Notes: a model not told the origin generated them from the sequence alone. A stretch of 48,534 nt of DNA from an uncultured Ruminococcus sp. (GCA_958403905.1 CATXZD010000017.1:1-48534); one strand, 5' to 3'; shown: positions 39,051 to 48,313, counted from the first letter of the stretch. Numbers and translations: made by a program.

Positions 39051-40616
39051 ATGAATCAAAGTTCAGTAGTAACAATTGAACCTACAGTAAATCGTGAAAA
39101 AGTATTGCGTGTTGCGGCCTATTGCAGAGTATCAAGTGATTCACAGGATCAGCTACATTCCTTTGCTGCACAGGTTCAGTATTATACAAAGCTCATAAAT
39201 GAGAATGAACTTATGGAATTTGTTGACATTTATGCAGACGAAGGCTTGACGGGAACTAAAACTTCTAAACGAGATGATTTCAACCGCCTTATAAGCGACT
39301 GTAAAAAAGGTAAAATTGACAGGGTGCTAACTAAGTCGATGTCAAGGTTTGCACGAAATACAGCCGACGCTCTTATGTATGCACGAATATTAAGAAATTG
39401 CGGTGTAAGTATTCTGTTTGAAAAGGAGAATATCGATACCGCATATATGTCAAGCGAGCTGTTACTTGCAATATCCGGTGCTCAGGCACAAGAAGAATCA
39501 ATATCCATATCAAAGAATATGAGATGGAGTGCCGAGAAGCGTATGCAAAACGGTACATTTATAGCAAGTAATCCACCTTACGGATACAGGCTCAAGGATG
39601 GTGAACTTGAAATTGAGGATGATGAAGCTGAAGTGGTCAGGTTGATATTCAAAAGCTTTCTGTCAGGTATGGGTAAATATAAAATTGTAAAGATGCTAAA
39701 CGATAGGAATATTCCTAAAAAACCTGATTGTAATGAATGGAGAATCAAAACAATTGATTATATTCTTCGCAATGAAAGATATATTGGTGACGCAAGGCTA
39801 AAAAAGAAATACAAAACGGAAAACTTGCCATTCAAGACTATAGTTAATCACGGCGAAAAGCCTCAGTATTATGTTGAGAATATGAATGCTCAGATAATAT
39901 CAAAAGATGACTTTTACGCAGTGCAAAAGCTACTGCGTGATGCGTGCAATAAAAGTAAAAGCAAGCATCATAAGTACGCACTGACAGGGAAAATTATCTG
40001 CGAATGCGGAAAAACTTATAAACCGATTACAATTAACGATAAACAATATTGGGGATGTTCTGCTCATAATAATGACAGTGGCAAATGCAGTTCCAGACGA
40101 ATCCCTGAAAAGGATATTTTCGAGACCTTCATAACTATGGTAAATAAACTTCGCAACAATTATAAGCAAATACTTCCGACAGCTATTGCACAGACTGAAA
40201 GAATGCAGATGAAGTCAGGAAAAACTGCACTTCGCATAAAGGAAATAGACAGAGAAATTGCCGAGCTAAACGGTAAACACCTTGTTATAGCAAGACTTAA
40301 TACAAAAGGAATTATGCGTGCTGCAGAATATACTGAGCAGAGCAGTAGAATAACAAGCAGGACAAATGCCCTTCGGTGTGAACGCAGGCAACTTTTAAAC
40401 GAGCAGGACGAAAACAGTATTCTATCGGGAATGCGAAAGCTGAATTGTGTATTATCTGCACAGAAAGAACCACTGACAGATTTTGATGAAATGTTATTTG
40501 AAAGTATTGTACAACAGATAACTGTTCCTACAAATACAGATATCTGCTTTAAACTACTCGGTGGCTTAAAAATCAGAGAATCAATCTCCGAGCAAAGGAG
40601 ATGTTCAAAAATATGA
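39051..40616 (+). CDS. Large serine recombinase 1 (5' end rebuilt after IS insertion)
   Basis: 521 residues. The resolvase domain has RVAAYCRVSSDS with catalytic Ser28, YADEGLTGTKTSKRDDF, and a TKSMSRFARNTADAL helix. Then come the Recombinase domain (PYGYRLKDGELEIEDDEAEVVRLIF, RYIGDARLKKKY) and a zinc ribbon (CECGKTYKPI, C-S ... K-C), plus a C-terminal coiled coil. It integrates or excises the ICE together with the two genes after it. ATG 39051 has only a weak AAGAAAAG ribosome site, unlike the AAAGGAG site before the orphan start at 37529, so expression is probably reduced or rewired. It overlaps gene 2 by four bases. Confidence 0.9.
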   Translation: MNQSSVVTIEPTVNREKVLRVAAYCRVSSDSQDQLHSFAAQVQYYTKLINENELMEFVDIYADEGLTGTKTSKRDDFNRLISDCKKGKIDRVLTKSMSRFARNTADALMYARILRNCGVSILFEKENIDTAYMSSELLLAISGAQAQEESISISKNMRWSAEKRMQNGTFIASNPPYGYRLKDGELEIEDDEAEVVRLIFKSFLSGMGKYKIVKMLNDRNIPKKPDCNEWRIKTIDYILRNERYIGDARLKKKYKTENLPFKTIVNHGEKPQYYVENMNAQIISKDDFYAVQKLLRDACNKSKSKHHKYALTGKIICECGKTYKPITINDKQYWGCSAHNNDSGKCSSRRIPEKDIFETFITMVNKLRNNYKQILPTAIAQTERMQMKSGKTALRIKEIDREIAELNGKHLVIARLNTKGIMRAAEYTEQSSRITSRTNALRCERRQLLNEQDENSILSGMRKLNCVLSAQKEPLTDFDEMLFESIVQQITVPTNTDICFKLLGGLKIRESISEQRRCSKI

Positions 40617-41503
40617 AAAACAGAAGATTTCCCTATGGTTATGAAATGCAAAAAGGTGAGATTCAGATCTGTAAAGCAGAGAAGAATATCCTTGCAGAAA
40701 TATTTAATAGCTACATAAACGGCAATAACTTAAAAGAAATTGCTGATAACCTTACAATTAGGAAAATCGAATATTTACCTGATGAGTGTGGTTGGAACAA
40801 AAGCCGTATAAAGAGAATAATTGAGGACAGACGGTATCTTGGTGATGAAAGATATCCACAGCTGATACAAGAAGAAATTTTCAATAAGGCAAATAACATA
40901 AAGCAGATACGCAGGACAACAAAGAATTATGTTGTCACAGCTGAAAACAAACCTGTAGTTCACCTTGCTCGATGTGCCGAATGCGGAGCTCATCTGTATC
41001 ATATAACAGATACAAGATATACTGATAGTGAACGCTGGTACTGTAAAACAGATGAATGCAAGTTAAATATCAGGCTTACAATTTCAGATTTGCTGAAGGA
41101 TATAACGGAGTTACTTAATAAGGTTATATCCAATCAGGAGTTAATTCAATATTCAGAATATGAAGCTTCGTCAGATCCATCAATAGAGATAATGCGTATG
41201 GAAAATGATATTGAAAGACTGCTTGAACAGACTGAATTTGATAAGGATAAACTTCAAAATTTAATACTGGAATGTGCGGAGAAAAAATACAGCTATGATA
41301 AAAGCACACAACACATTACCGACAGACTGAAAGCGGACTTTGAGAAATCAAGTCCGCTTTCAGCATTTTCTATGGATTTATTTGAGAAAACCGTTTCCAC
41401 CGTACTTATAGATAAGCTTGGTTCAGTCAGCATTAAGCTGAAAAACGGAAATATCATAGGAAAGGAAAATGCAAATGCCTGTGCAAACGATGCAAGCACC
41501 TAA
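40613..41503 (+). CDS. Serine-recombinase-like protein lacking the catalytic domain
   Basis: About 296 residues from ATG 40613 (ATGA overlap with gene 1; an ATG at 40601 touches the ribosome site AAAGGAG). It begins directly with the Recombinase domain (GYEMQKGEIQICKAEKNILAEIF, GWNKSRIKRIIEDRRYLGDERY) and has a zinc ribbon (CAECGAHLYH ... C-K-T-D-E-C) and a helical C-terminus. The resolvase N-terminal domain with the catalytic Ser is absent. It cannot cut DNA by itself and probably acts as a DNA-binding partner of the two full recombinases. It overlaps gene 3 by 29 bases. Confidence 0.82.
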   Translation: MKNRRFPYGYEMQKGEIQICKAEKNILAEIFNSYINGNNLKEIADNLTIRKIEYLPDECGWNKSRIKRIIEDRRYLGDERYPQLIQEEIFNKANNIKQIRRTTKNYVVTAENKPVVHLARCAECGAHLYHITDTRYTDSERWYCKTDECKLNIRLTISDLLKDITELLNKVISNQELIQYSEYEASSDPSIEIMRMENDIERLLEQTEFDKDKLQNLILECAEKKYSYDKSTQHITDRLKADFEKSSPLSAFSMDLFEKTVSTVLIDKLGSVSIKLKNGNIIGKENANACANDAST

Positions 41504-43106
41504 AAAAGTTACTGTAATACCGCCAAAGCCTGAATATTCAGGTGCTAATCGAATAGACATCAGACCAAAGCGGGTTGCTGCGTATTGCCGTGTATCTACG
41601 GACAAAGAACAGCAGGAACACAGCTTTGAAACGCAAAAAGAAATGTACACCGAAATGATTATGATGAAACCCACTTGGCAGTTGGCAGGTATATACGCCG
41701 ATGAGGGCATAACGGGAACAATTGCAAAAAAGCGTCCTGATTTTATGAGAATGATAGGCGACTGCCGAAAAGGAAAAATTGACATTATAATTACAAAATC
41801 TGTTTCCCGATTTTCACGAAATAATCTTGACTGTCTGCTCTATGTCAGGGAACTGAAAGAACTTGGAATACCGATAATCTTCGAAAAGGAAGGCATCAAC
41901 ACTCTACAGGTTTCAAGCGAACTACTCATAACGCTGTTCAGCGGATTATCGCAGGCTGAAAGTGAGTCAATCAGTATGAATGTCAAGATTGGAAAAAGGC
42001 AGAGTTTGAAAAACGGAAATGTACAGTTTAGCTACAAGTCATTTCTCGGCTATCGCAAAGGTGCAGACGGCAAACCTGAAATTGATGAAGAACAGGCGGT
42101 TATCATCCGAAGAATATTTAAAGAATATCTTATCGGCAAAAGCTTGCTTGATATAGCCAAAGGCTTAACAGCTGATGAAATTCCAACGGCAAGAGGAAAA
42201 ACAAATTGGTCATCGGCAAGAGTTCAGTCGATACTCACCAATGAAAAATATAAAGGTGATGCCTTGCTGCAAAAAACATATATTGTCGACTGTATCAGCA
42301 AAAAATCCAAGAAAAACAACGGAGAATTGCCTATGTACTATGTTGAAAACAATCATCCGGCGATAATAGAACGGAGTATGTTTGATAAGGTACAGGAAGA
42401 AATTTCTCGCAGAAACAGTAAACGAAAGGTTAAACAAAAAGGCACAAAAACCGAGCTTGGTAAGTACTCAAGTAAATACGCACTTTCAGAATTGCTGTTC
42501 TGCGGTAACTGCGGCACTCCATACAGACGGGTGACTTGGACTAACAGAGGTAAGAAAAAGGTTGTCTGGCGGTGCATTAGCAGGCTTGACTACGGAACAA
42601 AATACTGTAAAGACTCACCGTCCCTTGAAGAATCGGTATTGCAAAATGCGATTGCAGAAGCCATTACACAAAAGGCGAAATCAGAGGGTGCTGATGTCAG
42701 CAGGCTTAAATCGCATATGCAGATTTATTATGACAGGCAGGATGCAAGCAGTATTATTGCAAAAAAAAACAGGCTTAACGAGTTAAAACAAAGTATAGAG
42801 CAACTTACCAATATGGACAACGAAGCCGCACAGAACGGAGATTTTGACAGCCAATTTGAGCAGTTATATGCCGAAATGTACAATCTCAAAGATGAGCTTG
42901 ACGAGATTGAAAAGCAGCAGGCAAGGTTTATCAAGTCTTCTGATACACTGAATGAGGTGGCAGTAATATTAGAAGGCTTGAAAAATCACCCTGTAGAATA
43001 CGATGACCAAGCGGTCAGACAGCTGATATCCTGCATAAAGGTGCTTTCGGCAGAACAGATTGAAATCCAATTCAAAGACGGAACGCTGATGAAAGCTACC
43101 ATTTAA
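41475..43106 (+). CDS. Large serine recombinase 2
   Basis: About 543 residues. ATG 41475 has AAAGGA nine bases upstream; ATG 41469 is too close. Resolvase domain: RVAAYCRVSTDKEQQEHSF with catalytic Ser41, YADEGITGT, TKSVSRFSRNNLDCLLYVREL. Recombinase domain (GYRKGADGKPEIDEEQAVIIRRIF, KYKGDALLQKTY), zinc ribbon (CGNCGTPYRRV ... CISRLDYGTKYC) and a long coiled coil. It is a full-length, apparently intact enzyme of the Tn4451/TndX-like large serine recombinase group. It is the last gene of the trio; the ICE end probably lies in the 600 bases after it. Confidence 0.92.
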   Translation: MPVQTMQAPKKVTVIPPKPEYSGANRIDIRPKRVAAYCRVSTDKEQQEHSFETQKEMYTEMIMMKPTWQLAGIYADEGITGTIAKKRPDFMRMIGDCRKGKIDIIITKSVSRFSRNNLDCLLYVRELKELGIPIIFEKEGINTLQVSSELLITLFSGLSQAESESISMNVKIGKRQSLKNGNVQFSYKSFLGYRKGADGKPEIDEEQAVIIRRIFKEYLIGKSLLDIAKGLTADEIPTARGKTNWSSARVQSILTNEKYKGDALLQKTYIVDCISKKSKKNNGELPMYYVENNHPAIIERSMFDKVQEEISRRNSKRKVKQKGTKTELGKYSSKYALSELLFCGNCGTPYRRVTWTNRGKKKVVWRCISRLDYGTKYCKDSPSLEESVLQNAIAEAITQKAKSEGADVSRLKSHMQIYYDRQDASSIIAKKNRLNELKQSIEQLTNMDNEAAQNGDFDSQFEQLYAEMYNLKDELDEIEKQQARFIKSSDTLNEVAVILEGLKNHPVEYDDQAVRQLISCIKVLSAEQIEIQFKDGTLMKATI

Positions 43107-43582
43107 GAAAACCTAAAAATATAACCCAGTCATATATGTGAGAATCCTTGATAGCTTCACAGGCTACCGAATTTGGGCAAATCTTTAAAAGCAGATTTTT
43201 TAGCGTTTTAATTATAGTTACTATTTCTATACTAAAAATGAAATGCTTAAACGACATTATGAACTTTGTATTTAACTTGAATAACTAAAGTAATTCTGCT
43301 CTGAATGCTTGTAATTAAATTTAATACAAAAATGTAATTGAATTTTTAATATTTACAAATTTATGCATTTCTTTAGTTGATTTTCAACAATAAATTTATT
43401 GTTTTTTCTACTATTATGTTAATTGTAATTTTGTGTCGATTGTGATAAAATTACACTAGATGTTAACAAATGATATATTTATGATAAAATATATACGATT
43501 TTAATATCTGTTAATTCTGTGTTTTTGTGGGGTTATCCAAAAAAGTACTTGTACTTTGATTTAAAATTGACTAATTTGACTC
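43107..43582 (+). other. AT-rich gene-free stretch, probable ICE end
   Basis: No gene or clear RNA is seen. The first 60 bases are less AT-rich (ending near GCTACCGAATTTGGGC) and the rest is very AT-rich. In serine-recombinase ICEs an attachment site normally lies just beyond the recombinase genes. I cannot fix the core dinucleotide without the other end. Confidence 0.35.
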
Positions 43583-43611
43583 TTGATAAGAATAGCAAAA
43601 TATAGTACAAT
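43583..43611 (+). promoter_or_regulatory. Promoter for the FRG-domain operon
   Basis: TTGATA (43583-43588), a 17-base spacer and TACAAT (43606-43611) lie about 130 bases before the first small ORF. A second -10-like TATAAT stands at 43623-43628. Confidence 0.55.
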
Positions 43612-43741
43612 GAATTCTATGGTATAATTTAATCTCATGATTAGTTTGCCAAATCCTAATATTAGGTAGTATCAATGAAGTAGGTTTTGCATAAAATAAT
43701 TGTGATCTATACCTACGGAGAGAAGAGAGGTTTTAAGTAAC

Positions 43742-43921
43742 ATGAGTTTAGATGTTATGTCACAAGGTGGAGATTCACAAATAAAAATCAATTCTTTTTA
43801 TGATGTTTTCGAAGAATACTCCGATGAGGAATTATTGAAATACAAACATTTTGCAGGAGTGTCAGTAAAATCGAAATACAAAGAAATATTAGATAAACTA
43901 CAAAAAGAAGATGCAGATTGA
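43742..43921 (+). CDS. Small 59-aa acidic protein upstream of the FRG-domain gene
   Basis: Starts at ATG 43742 after GAGAGG. The sequence begins MSLDVMSQGGDSQIKINSF, then has YDVFEEYSDEELLKYKHFAG and a Lys/Glu-rich helix, ending with D-A-D and a stop. No family is recognised. It precedes the 1224-aa gene by 36 bases in the same direction, and the two are probably one operon. Its end contains a hairpin (GATGCAGATTGACTGCATC, 43910-43928) with TTCTTTATTTTT after it, so it might partly end transcription before the large gene. It may be a regulator or partner of the large protein. Confidence 0.6.
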   Translation: MSLDVMSQGGDSQIKINSFYDVFEEYSDEELLKYKHFAGVSVKSKYKEILDKLQKEDAD

Positions 43922-43940
43922 CTGCATCTTCTTTATTTTT
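43910..43940 (+). terminator. Possible attenuator between the two genes of the FRG operon
   Basis: The arms AAGAAGATGCAG and CTGCATCTTCTT (perfect 12 bp, around 43906-43933) close over a four-base loop ATTG and run into TATTTTTAC. It overlaps the stop codon of the small ORF and lies just before the ribosome site AAGGGGCGA of the large gene. Confidence 0.65.
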
Positions 43941-43957
43941 ACAAGGGGCGATAGTAA

Positions 43958-46900
43958 ATGCATGGTTATCTTTTGAATTTTTATAAGTATTCACCACAAG
44001 GAGAAAATCCGAATTATACAAATGACTATGATGAGCAATTTGTAAGAAGTATTGTTTGGTCATCGTTTGATAGATTAGAAATAAGAAAAATTTCGGAGTT
44101 TGAACAGTTTCGACAATCTAAATATGGTGAGAAAAACTGGGTTGGAGAACGCCAATTCTCAATGATTTATGATGTTAGTGATGAAGATAGTCCGCAAAGA
44201 TTGATGTTTACTGAACAGAAAAAAAGTAAATGTGATTTTTCGTTTTCTAACTCAATAGATACTGAAAAAAAGTATCGTTTTTTTGGAATTTCTATGTTAG
44301 ATATATCTGAAGAATTTTGCAAGTATGCTTATTCAACGCAAAATCCCGGGAAAACATTTAGACATCAGTTTATAAATGCTATTGATTCCATAATTCAAAA
44401 AAACAATATAAATGACGATTTATGTTACGATGTATATTGTACTTTAAGTGGGAATGACTTGATTGTCATTTGGTTAACTAACCAATTTAAAGATGTTATT
44501 ACAGTTATTGAAGCATTAAGAAAATCAAAAATCAAAAAGGGCACTTGTGTATTGGCCAATGCATCTACAATAATGGGAATATGTGATGACAACGCTGATT
44601 TAGATTTTAGCGATGTTGAAGGAAAACTGTACATTAAACTAACTAAAAAAGATTCCTTTAATTTTGATGCTGTGAATACTGCTTTAGGAAAAGTATTAAA
44701 TAATTCTGACATAAAATTTGAAACTATTTTAGGTGAACACGATTTATTATTTGCAATAGATGCTACAGAATTAGCATCTAATTTATATAAAGAGGACGGT
44801 TTTATTCACATTAGAAATGAACATTATTTTAATAATTTTATCCAAACAAATACAGAGATTTCTGTTAATATTGAATATGAGAAATTAAAAACATACACAT
44901 TTGATTTTGATATTAAAAATAAAAAAAGAAACTTTGAGGAAAAACATACTGAAGAAATCAAATCTTATATCGATGATATTATTACAGCACCAATTTTCAC
45001 AAAAGCACCATATCTTCAAGAAACTTTATGGATATTATATGAAGACTATATGAAGAATATTTCTTCTGTTCTTAGTTATCCTTGGATTTATGATTTAACC
45101 TATTATCTTGAATCAGCGCTACAGTATTTAAAAGATTTGACAATAATTGATAAAAATATCGATAACAAAACAAAATACAATTGTGTTGATATTGTTGTTA
45201 GCAGTATGAGGCATATGTTATTACATGTGTCACAAGCAAATCGGTTATTTTTTGAAATTCCAAATACACATTTAAAGCACACAGGAACATACAGCAAAAT
45301 ATTGAGGGCATACCAGGGAATAATTAAGCAATTACTAGATTTAGCATATAATATTCCTAAATTAAGTGGAAGTTCATTTGTTGTTCCAACTATAACATTC
45401 GATATTACGCCTATTACAGTCTCACTTTCGTGCCCAGATATTAAAATAGCTGGCACGCATAATAAAAAAGTTGTAACAATAAAATTGCCCTATGAGGCAC
45501 TAACAGATATTAATAAATATGCTTTTTTATTAGCCCATGAAATATATCATTATATTCCTCCCAAAGATCGAAAAATACGAAATATGCTTTTAGGCTCAAT
45601 TGTTGTAAATATAATATTTACACAAATGATTATGCTATATATTCAGGAGAATATAGTAACATATTTAAGTAAAGATGAATTTGAAAACATATGGAATGAT
45701 ATATACAATGTAATAAAGAGTAATTTAGAACAGTATCTGCTTAACAATACGTTGAAATATTATGATGATATTGTTGGTAATATATTTGATAATACTCCCG
45801 AGGATCTTGAATGGGAAACTTATTACAACATATTACAAGAAACTTTTAAAGAAAAAATTACAAAGAAAAACATCGAAAAAATATTTGTTTTATTTTATCA
45901 TTTTAATTTCAGTTTTATTGACGAATCGATTTTAAACGAACTCGACGAATCAAGAAAAGAACTATTTTTTAAAGCAACAAATCTAATAAATCGAGTTATT
46001 GACAACGGGTTACAATCCTTTGAAAATTGGATTGTCCAATATCGCTCTAATAATCGATTGTTTTCTATTGATAAAGATATCCAGTATGCATTAAGGGAAA
46101 CTTTAGCTGATTATTTTATGATTCAATCTACTGGTGCTGACGAAAAAACTTATCTAAAGCTTATTCTAGAATATAAGGATATTTTATCTGGAGATAGAAA
46201 TGTCCTTCAAGACTTTAGATTGGTATTGGGCTTAAAGTATGTTTTAAATATAGATATCTTTGATCAAGATATCGAAAATAACTTAATAAAAAAATTATCC
46301 GAATATGAATTTAGCAATGAAAATATAGCATTTATCTGCTCAAAATGTTTAGAGTATAAATCAGTTGTACAAATATATGATATAATTATTTTGAAGCTTT
46401 TTGATAGTTTAAATTTTAGTACAATTGAAGCAGATGATATAAATGGAATTTTCAAGAAAAAGTATACGGCATTTAAAAATATATTTGATGATGCTAATAA
46501 AACTAATTCTAAATTTGAAAAAAATATATATTTTGTTGAGCATTTTCAAAATCAAATGGAATTTGATGAAATAAAAACACCTAACCCAATGCCTAGCAAA
46601 TACAGAGATAATGATATTCTTGATGATGTTTTTAAACAATATAATTTTGAAGGAAAATATCGCATAGATGATAGAACAAAAATTTGCAGGTCAGTGGAAG
46701 ATGTCATAAAAAGCATTCACAATGATTTAATCGAACTTTCTGAAGGAGATATTACGCCAATATGGTTTAGAGGGCACAGTAAATCGAATTATAAATTATT
46801 GCCAAGTTTATACCGCATGAAAGATAATAAATATTTCTATTCTACAAAGCTTAGAGAGACAATTGAATCTTTATTTAAGTCATTTACAGTAAAATCTTTT

Positions 46901-47632
46901 GGAACTCCTGAAATTTTTGAAAAAGGAAATGACTCTATAATTGGGACACTTGTTTCTATGCAACATTATTCTGTACCTACCAATATACTAGATTGGAGTA
47001 CATCTTTGTTCGTAGCACTATATTTTGCTGTTGAACACCAAATGGTATATAGCAACAATGAAAAAAATCAAAGGGAAAGATGCAAAGAGGATGCAGATCT
47101 TTGGCTGTTGAACCCAATAAGGCTAAACTTTGCTAGAGAATATTTGAGAACTAAAATTATTGATGAAGAAAAAATGAAACAAATGTTGTATTATCCAATT
47201 CCTTCAATGTTAGGAACAGAATCAGAATATCAAGAATATTTACCGTTTGCTAAGGATGGCTATGATGTAAATAAATTCCCAATGGCTATTTATGTTCCGT
47301 TTGTTAATCCGAGAATTAAAGCTCAAGTTGGAACTTTTACAATGTTTAGTTTGGATGTTGATCCCCAAGAAATTTCTAGTGAAGAAGGAAAAACAGAAGT
47401 AACATTTTCTGAATACGATTTAAATGTATTACAAAAATCATATAAAGAAAAAGCTGGTGAAAAATATAAACCATTCCTAAAAAGAATAACAATTTCAAAA
47501 GAATGTGTACCAGAAATAGCTGATTGGTTAAGGCAAGTAGGAATACATAAATCAGCTATTTATCCAGATCTCTCTAATATTTCGGAAAGCACAACAAGAG
47601 AAATAAAAAATTACTTAGAAAAGATTAAATAG
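43958..47632 (+). CDS. 1224-aa protein with HEIYH metalloprotease-like motif and C-terminal FRG domain
   Basis: Starts at ATG 43958 after AAGGGG. The N-terminal 330 residues look like two related alpha/beta units (GNDLIVIWLTNQFKDVITVI and, later, GEHDLLFAIDATELASNLY), ACT/RAM-like in pattern. The middle is helical and holds FLLAHEIYHYIPP, an HExxH zinc-protease motif at 527-531 followed by two possible membrane or buried helices, with later NRL-x-ALRETLADYFMI as a candidate third ligand region. The C-terminus has the FRG domain: IWFRGHSKSNYKLLPSLYR (F937-R938-G939) and MQHYSVPTNILDWSTSLFVALYFAVEH (from 1001). FRG domains recur in phage-defence proteins. I know no described system with this domain combination. 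Strongly AT-rich, with its own promoter and terminator. Confidence 0.8.
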   Translation: MHGYLLNFYKYSPQGENPNYTNDYDEQFVRSIVWSSFDRLEIRKISEFEQFRQSKYGEKNWVGERQFSMIYDVSDEDSPQRLMFTEQKKSKCDFSFSNSIDTEKKYRFFGISMLDISEEFCKYAYSTQNPGKTFRHQFINAIDSIIQKNNINDDLCYDVYCTLSGNDLIVIWLTNQFKDVITVIEALRKSKIKKGTCVLANASTIMGICDDNADLDFSDVEGKLYIKLTKKDSFNFDAVNTALGKVLNNSDIKFETILGEHDLLFAIDATELASNLYKEDGFIHIRNEHYFNNFIQTNTEISVNIEYEKLKTYTFDFDIKNKKRNFEEKHTEEIKSYIDDIITAPIFTKAPYLQETLWILYEDYMKNISSVLSYPWIYDLTYYLESALQYLKDLTIIDKNIDNKTKYNCVDIVVSSMRHMLLHVSQANRLFFEIPNTHLKHTGTYSKILRAYQGIIKQLLDLAYNIPKLSGSSFVVPTITFDITPITVSLSCPDIKIAGTHNKKVVTIKLPYEALTDINKYAFLLAHEIYHYIPPKDRKIRNMLLGSIVVNIIFTQMIMLYIQENIVTYLSKDEFENIWNDIYNVIKSNLEQYLLNNTLKYYDDIVGNIFDNTPEDLEWETYYNILQETFKEKITKKNIEKIFVLFYHFNFSFIDESILNELDESRKELFFKATNLINRVIDNGLQSFENWIVQYRSNNRLFSIDKDIQYALRETLADYFMIQSTGADEKTYLKLILEYKDILSGDRNVLQDFRLVLGLKYVLNIDIFDQDIENNLIKKLSEYEFSNENIAFICSKCLEYKSVVQIYDIIILKLFDSLNFSTIEADDINGIFKKKYTAFKNIFDDANKTNSKFEKNIYFVEHFQNQMEFDEIKTPNPMPSKYRDNDILDDVFKQYNFEGKYRIDDRTKICRSVEDVIKSIHNDLIELSEGDITPIWFRGHSKSNYKLLPSLYRMKDNKYFYSTKLRETIESLFKSFTVKSFGTPEIFEKGNDSIIGTLVSMQHYSVPTNILDWSTSLFVALYFAVEHQMVYSNNEKNQRERCKEDADLWLLNPIRLNFAREYLRTKIIDEEKMKQMLYYPIPSMLGTESEYQEYLPFAKDGYDVNKFPMAIYVPFVNPRIKAQVGTFTMFSLDVDPQEISSEEGKTEVTFSEYDLNVLQKSYKEKAGEKYKPFLKRITISKECVPEIADWLRQVGIHKSAIYPDLSNISESTTREIKNYLEKIK

Positions 47633-47653
47633 TATTATATTCAAATAAGTAAA

Positions 47654-47706
47654 GCACCATTGCAGTCTGAACTCCTGTGGTTTGGACTGGATGGTGTTCT
47701 TCTTTA
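47654..47706 (+). terminator. Terminator of the FRG operon
   Basis: GCACCAT (47654-47660) and CAGTC (47663-47667) pair with GACTG (47685-47689) and ATGGTGT (47691-47697), then TTCTTCTTT follows 22 bases after the stop codon. Confidence 0.75.
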
Positions 47707-48207
47707 TAATCCAAGTATATTTATGCAGCCTTCTAAGGCTGTTTTTTCTTTTCCTTGATTTGGACTAAAGAAAAAAACTGCGAATTTTGAAGTGAAATCA
47801 TCTAAAACAAATAAATCCAAACCCATTAGTTTATTTGCTATCATTCAATTTAGCCTCTTGATTTGTGGCATAATCCTGATTCTTCTGTTTAGGAGTCTTG
47901 TTTAGCAGATGTTTGGAGTTTTATAAAACTTCTCCTGGTATCTGCAATGATACTTGCAGGCAATTCGCTGTCCGATATGTAACGGTAACTATCATTTGCT
48001 TCTAATTGTAAAAACACTTTCATTTCATATTATCAATTCATTCACAAGATATTACAACATGAAATTTTATTAAAACTTTTTCATGGGAACGGGAATATGA
48101 TATATTGATGTAATAAAATGAGGGTTCGAGTCCAAATATATTTTTGGTGTTGACATCTCTTTCGTAACCTGTTGACATAAGAGGGTAACAAAAAAGATGT
48201 CACCCGA
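47707..48207 (+). other. Gene-free AT-rich stretch with a second small terminator
   Basis: CAGCCTT/AAGGCTG (47726-47741) followed by TTTTTTCTTTT is a compact second terminator. The rest has no convincing ORF. Scattered short AT-rich fragments suggest decayed mobile-element sequence. Confidence 0.45.
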
Positions 48208-48313
48208 AAAAGCCCGATTTTATCGGGCTTTTTTGCATTTTATGAAACGGTTTTTTTAACAGGTTTAAATAGATGTCAAGCCCGGTTTTTCATTGGTATT
48301 AGGGATTTGAACC
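48123..48313. repeat. Imperfect inverted repeat with tRNA T-loop-like ends
   Basis: GGTTCGAGTCC on the plus strand (48123-48133) and GGTTCAAATCC on the minus strand (48313-48303) both match the conserved tRNA T-loop. Each is followed, about 16-24 bases on, by TTGACATCT (plus 48150-48158; minus 48279-48271), and then AACCTGTT (plus 48166-48173; minus 48265-48258). Between the arms lies a terminator. No full tRNA is present, so these look like two attachment-site scars in opposite directions. Confidence 0.45.
48208..48236. terminator. Hairpin terminator in the centre of the inverted repeat
   Basis: AAAGCCCGA-TTTTA-TCGGGCTTTTTT: a perfect GC-rich stem with a T run on the plus strand and A run before it, so it can act in both directions. 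Confidence 0.8.

Noticed and set aside
48050..48140. Complete tRNA gene ending near 48133
   Set aside because: Only the T-loop matches; no acceptor stem, D-arm or anticodon stem can be formed from the upstream bases.
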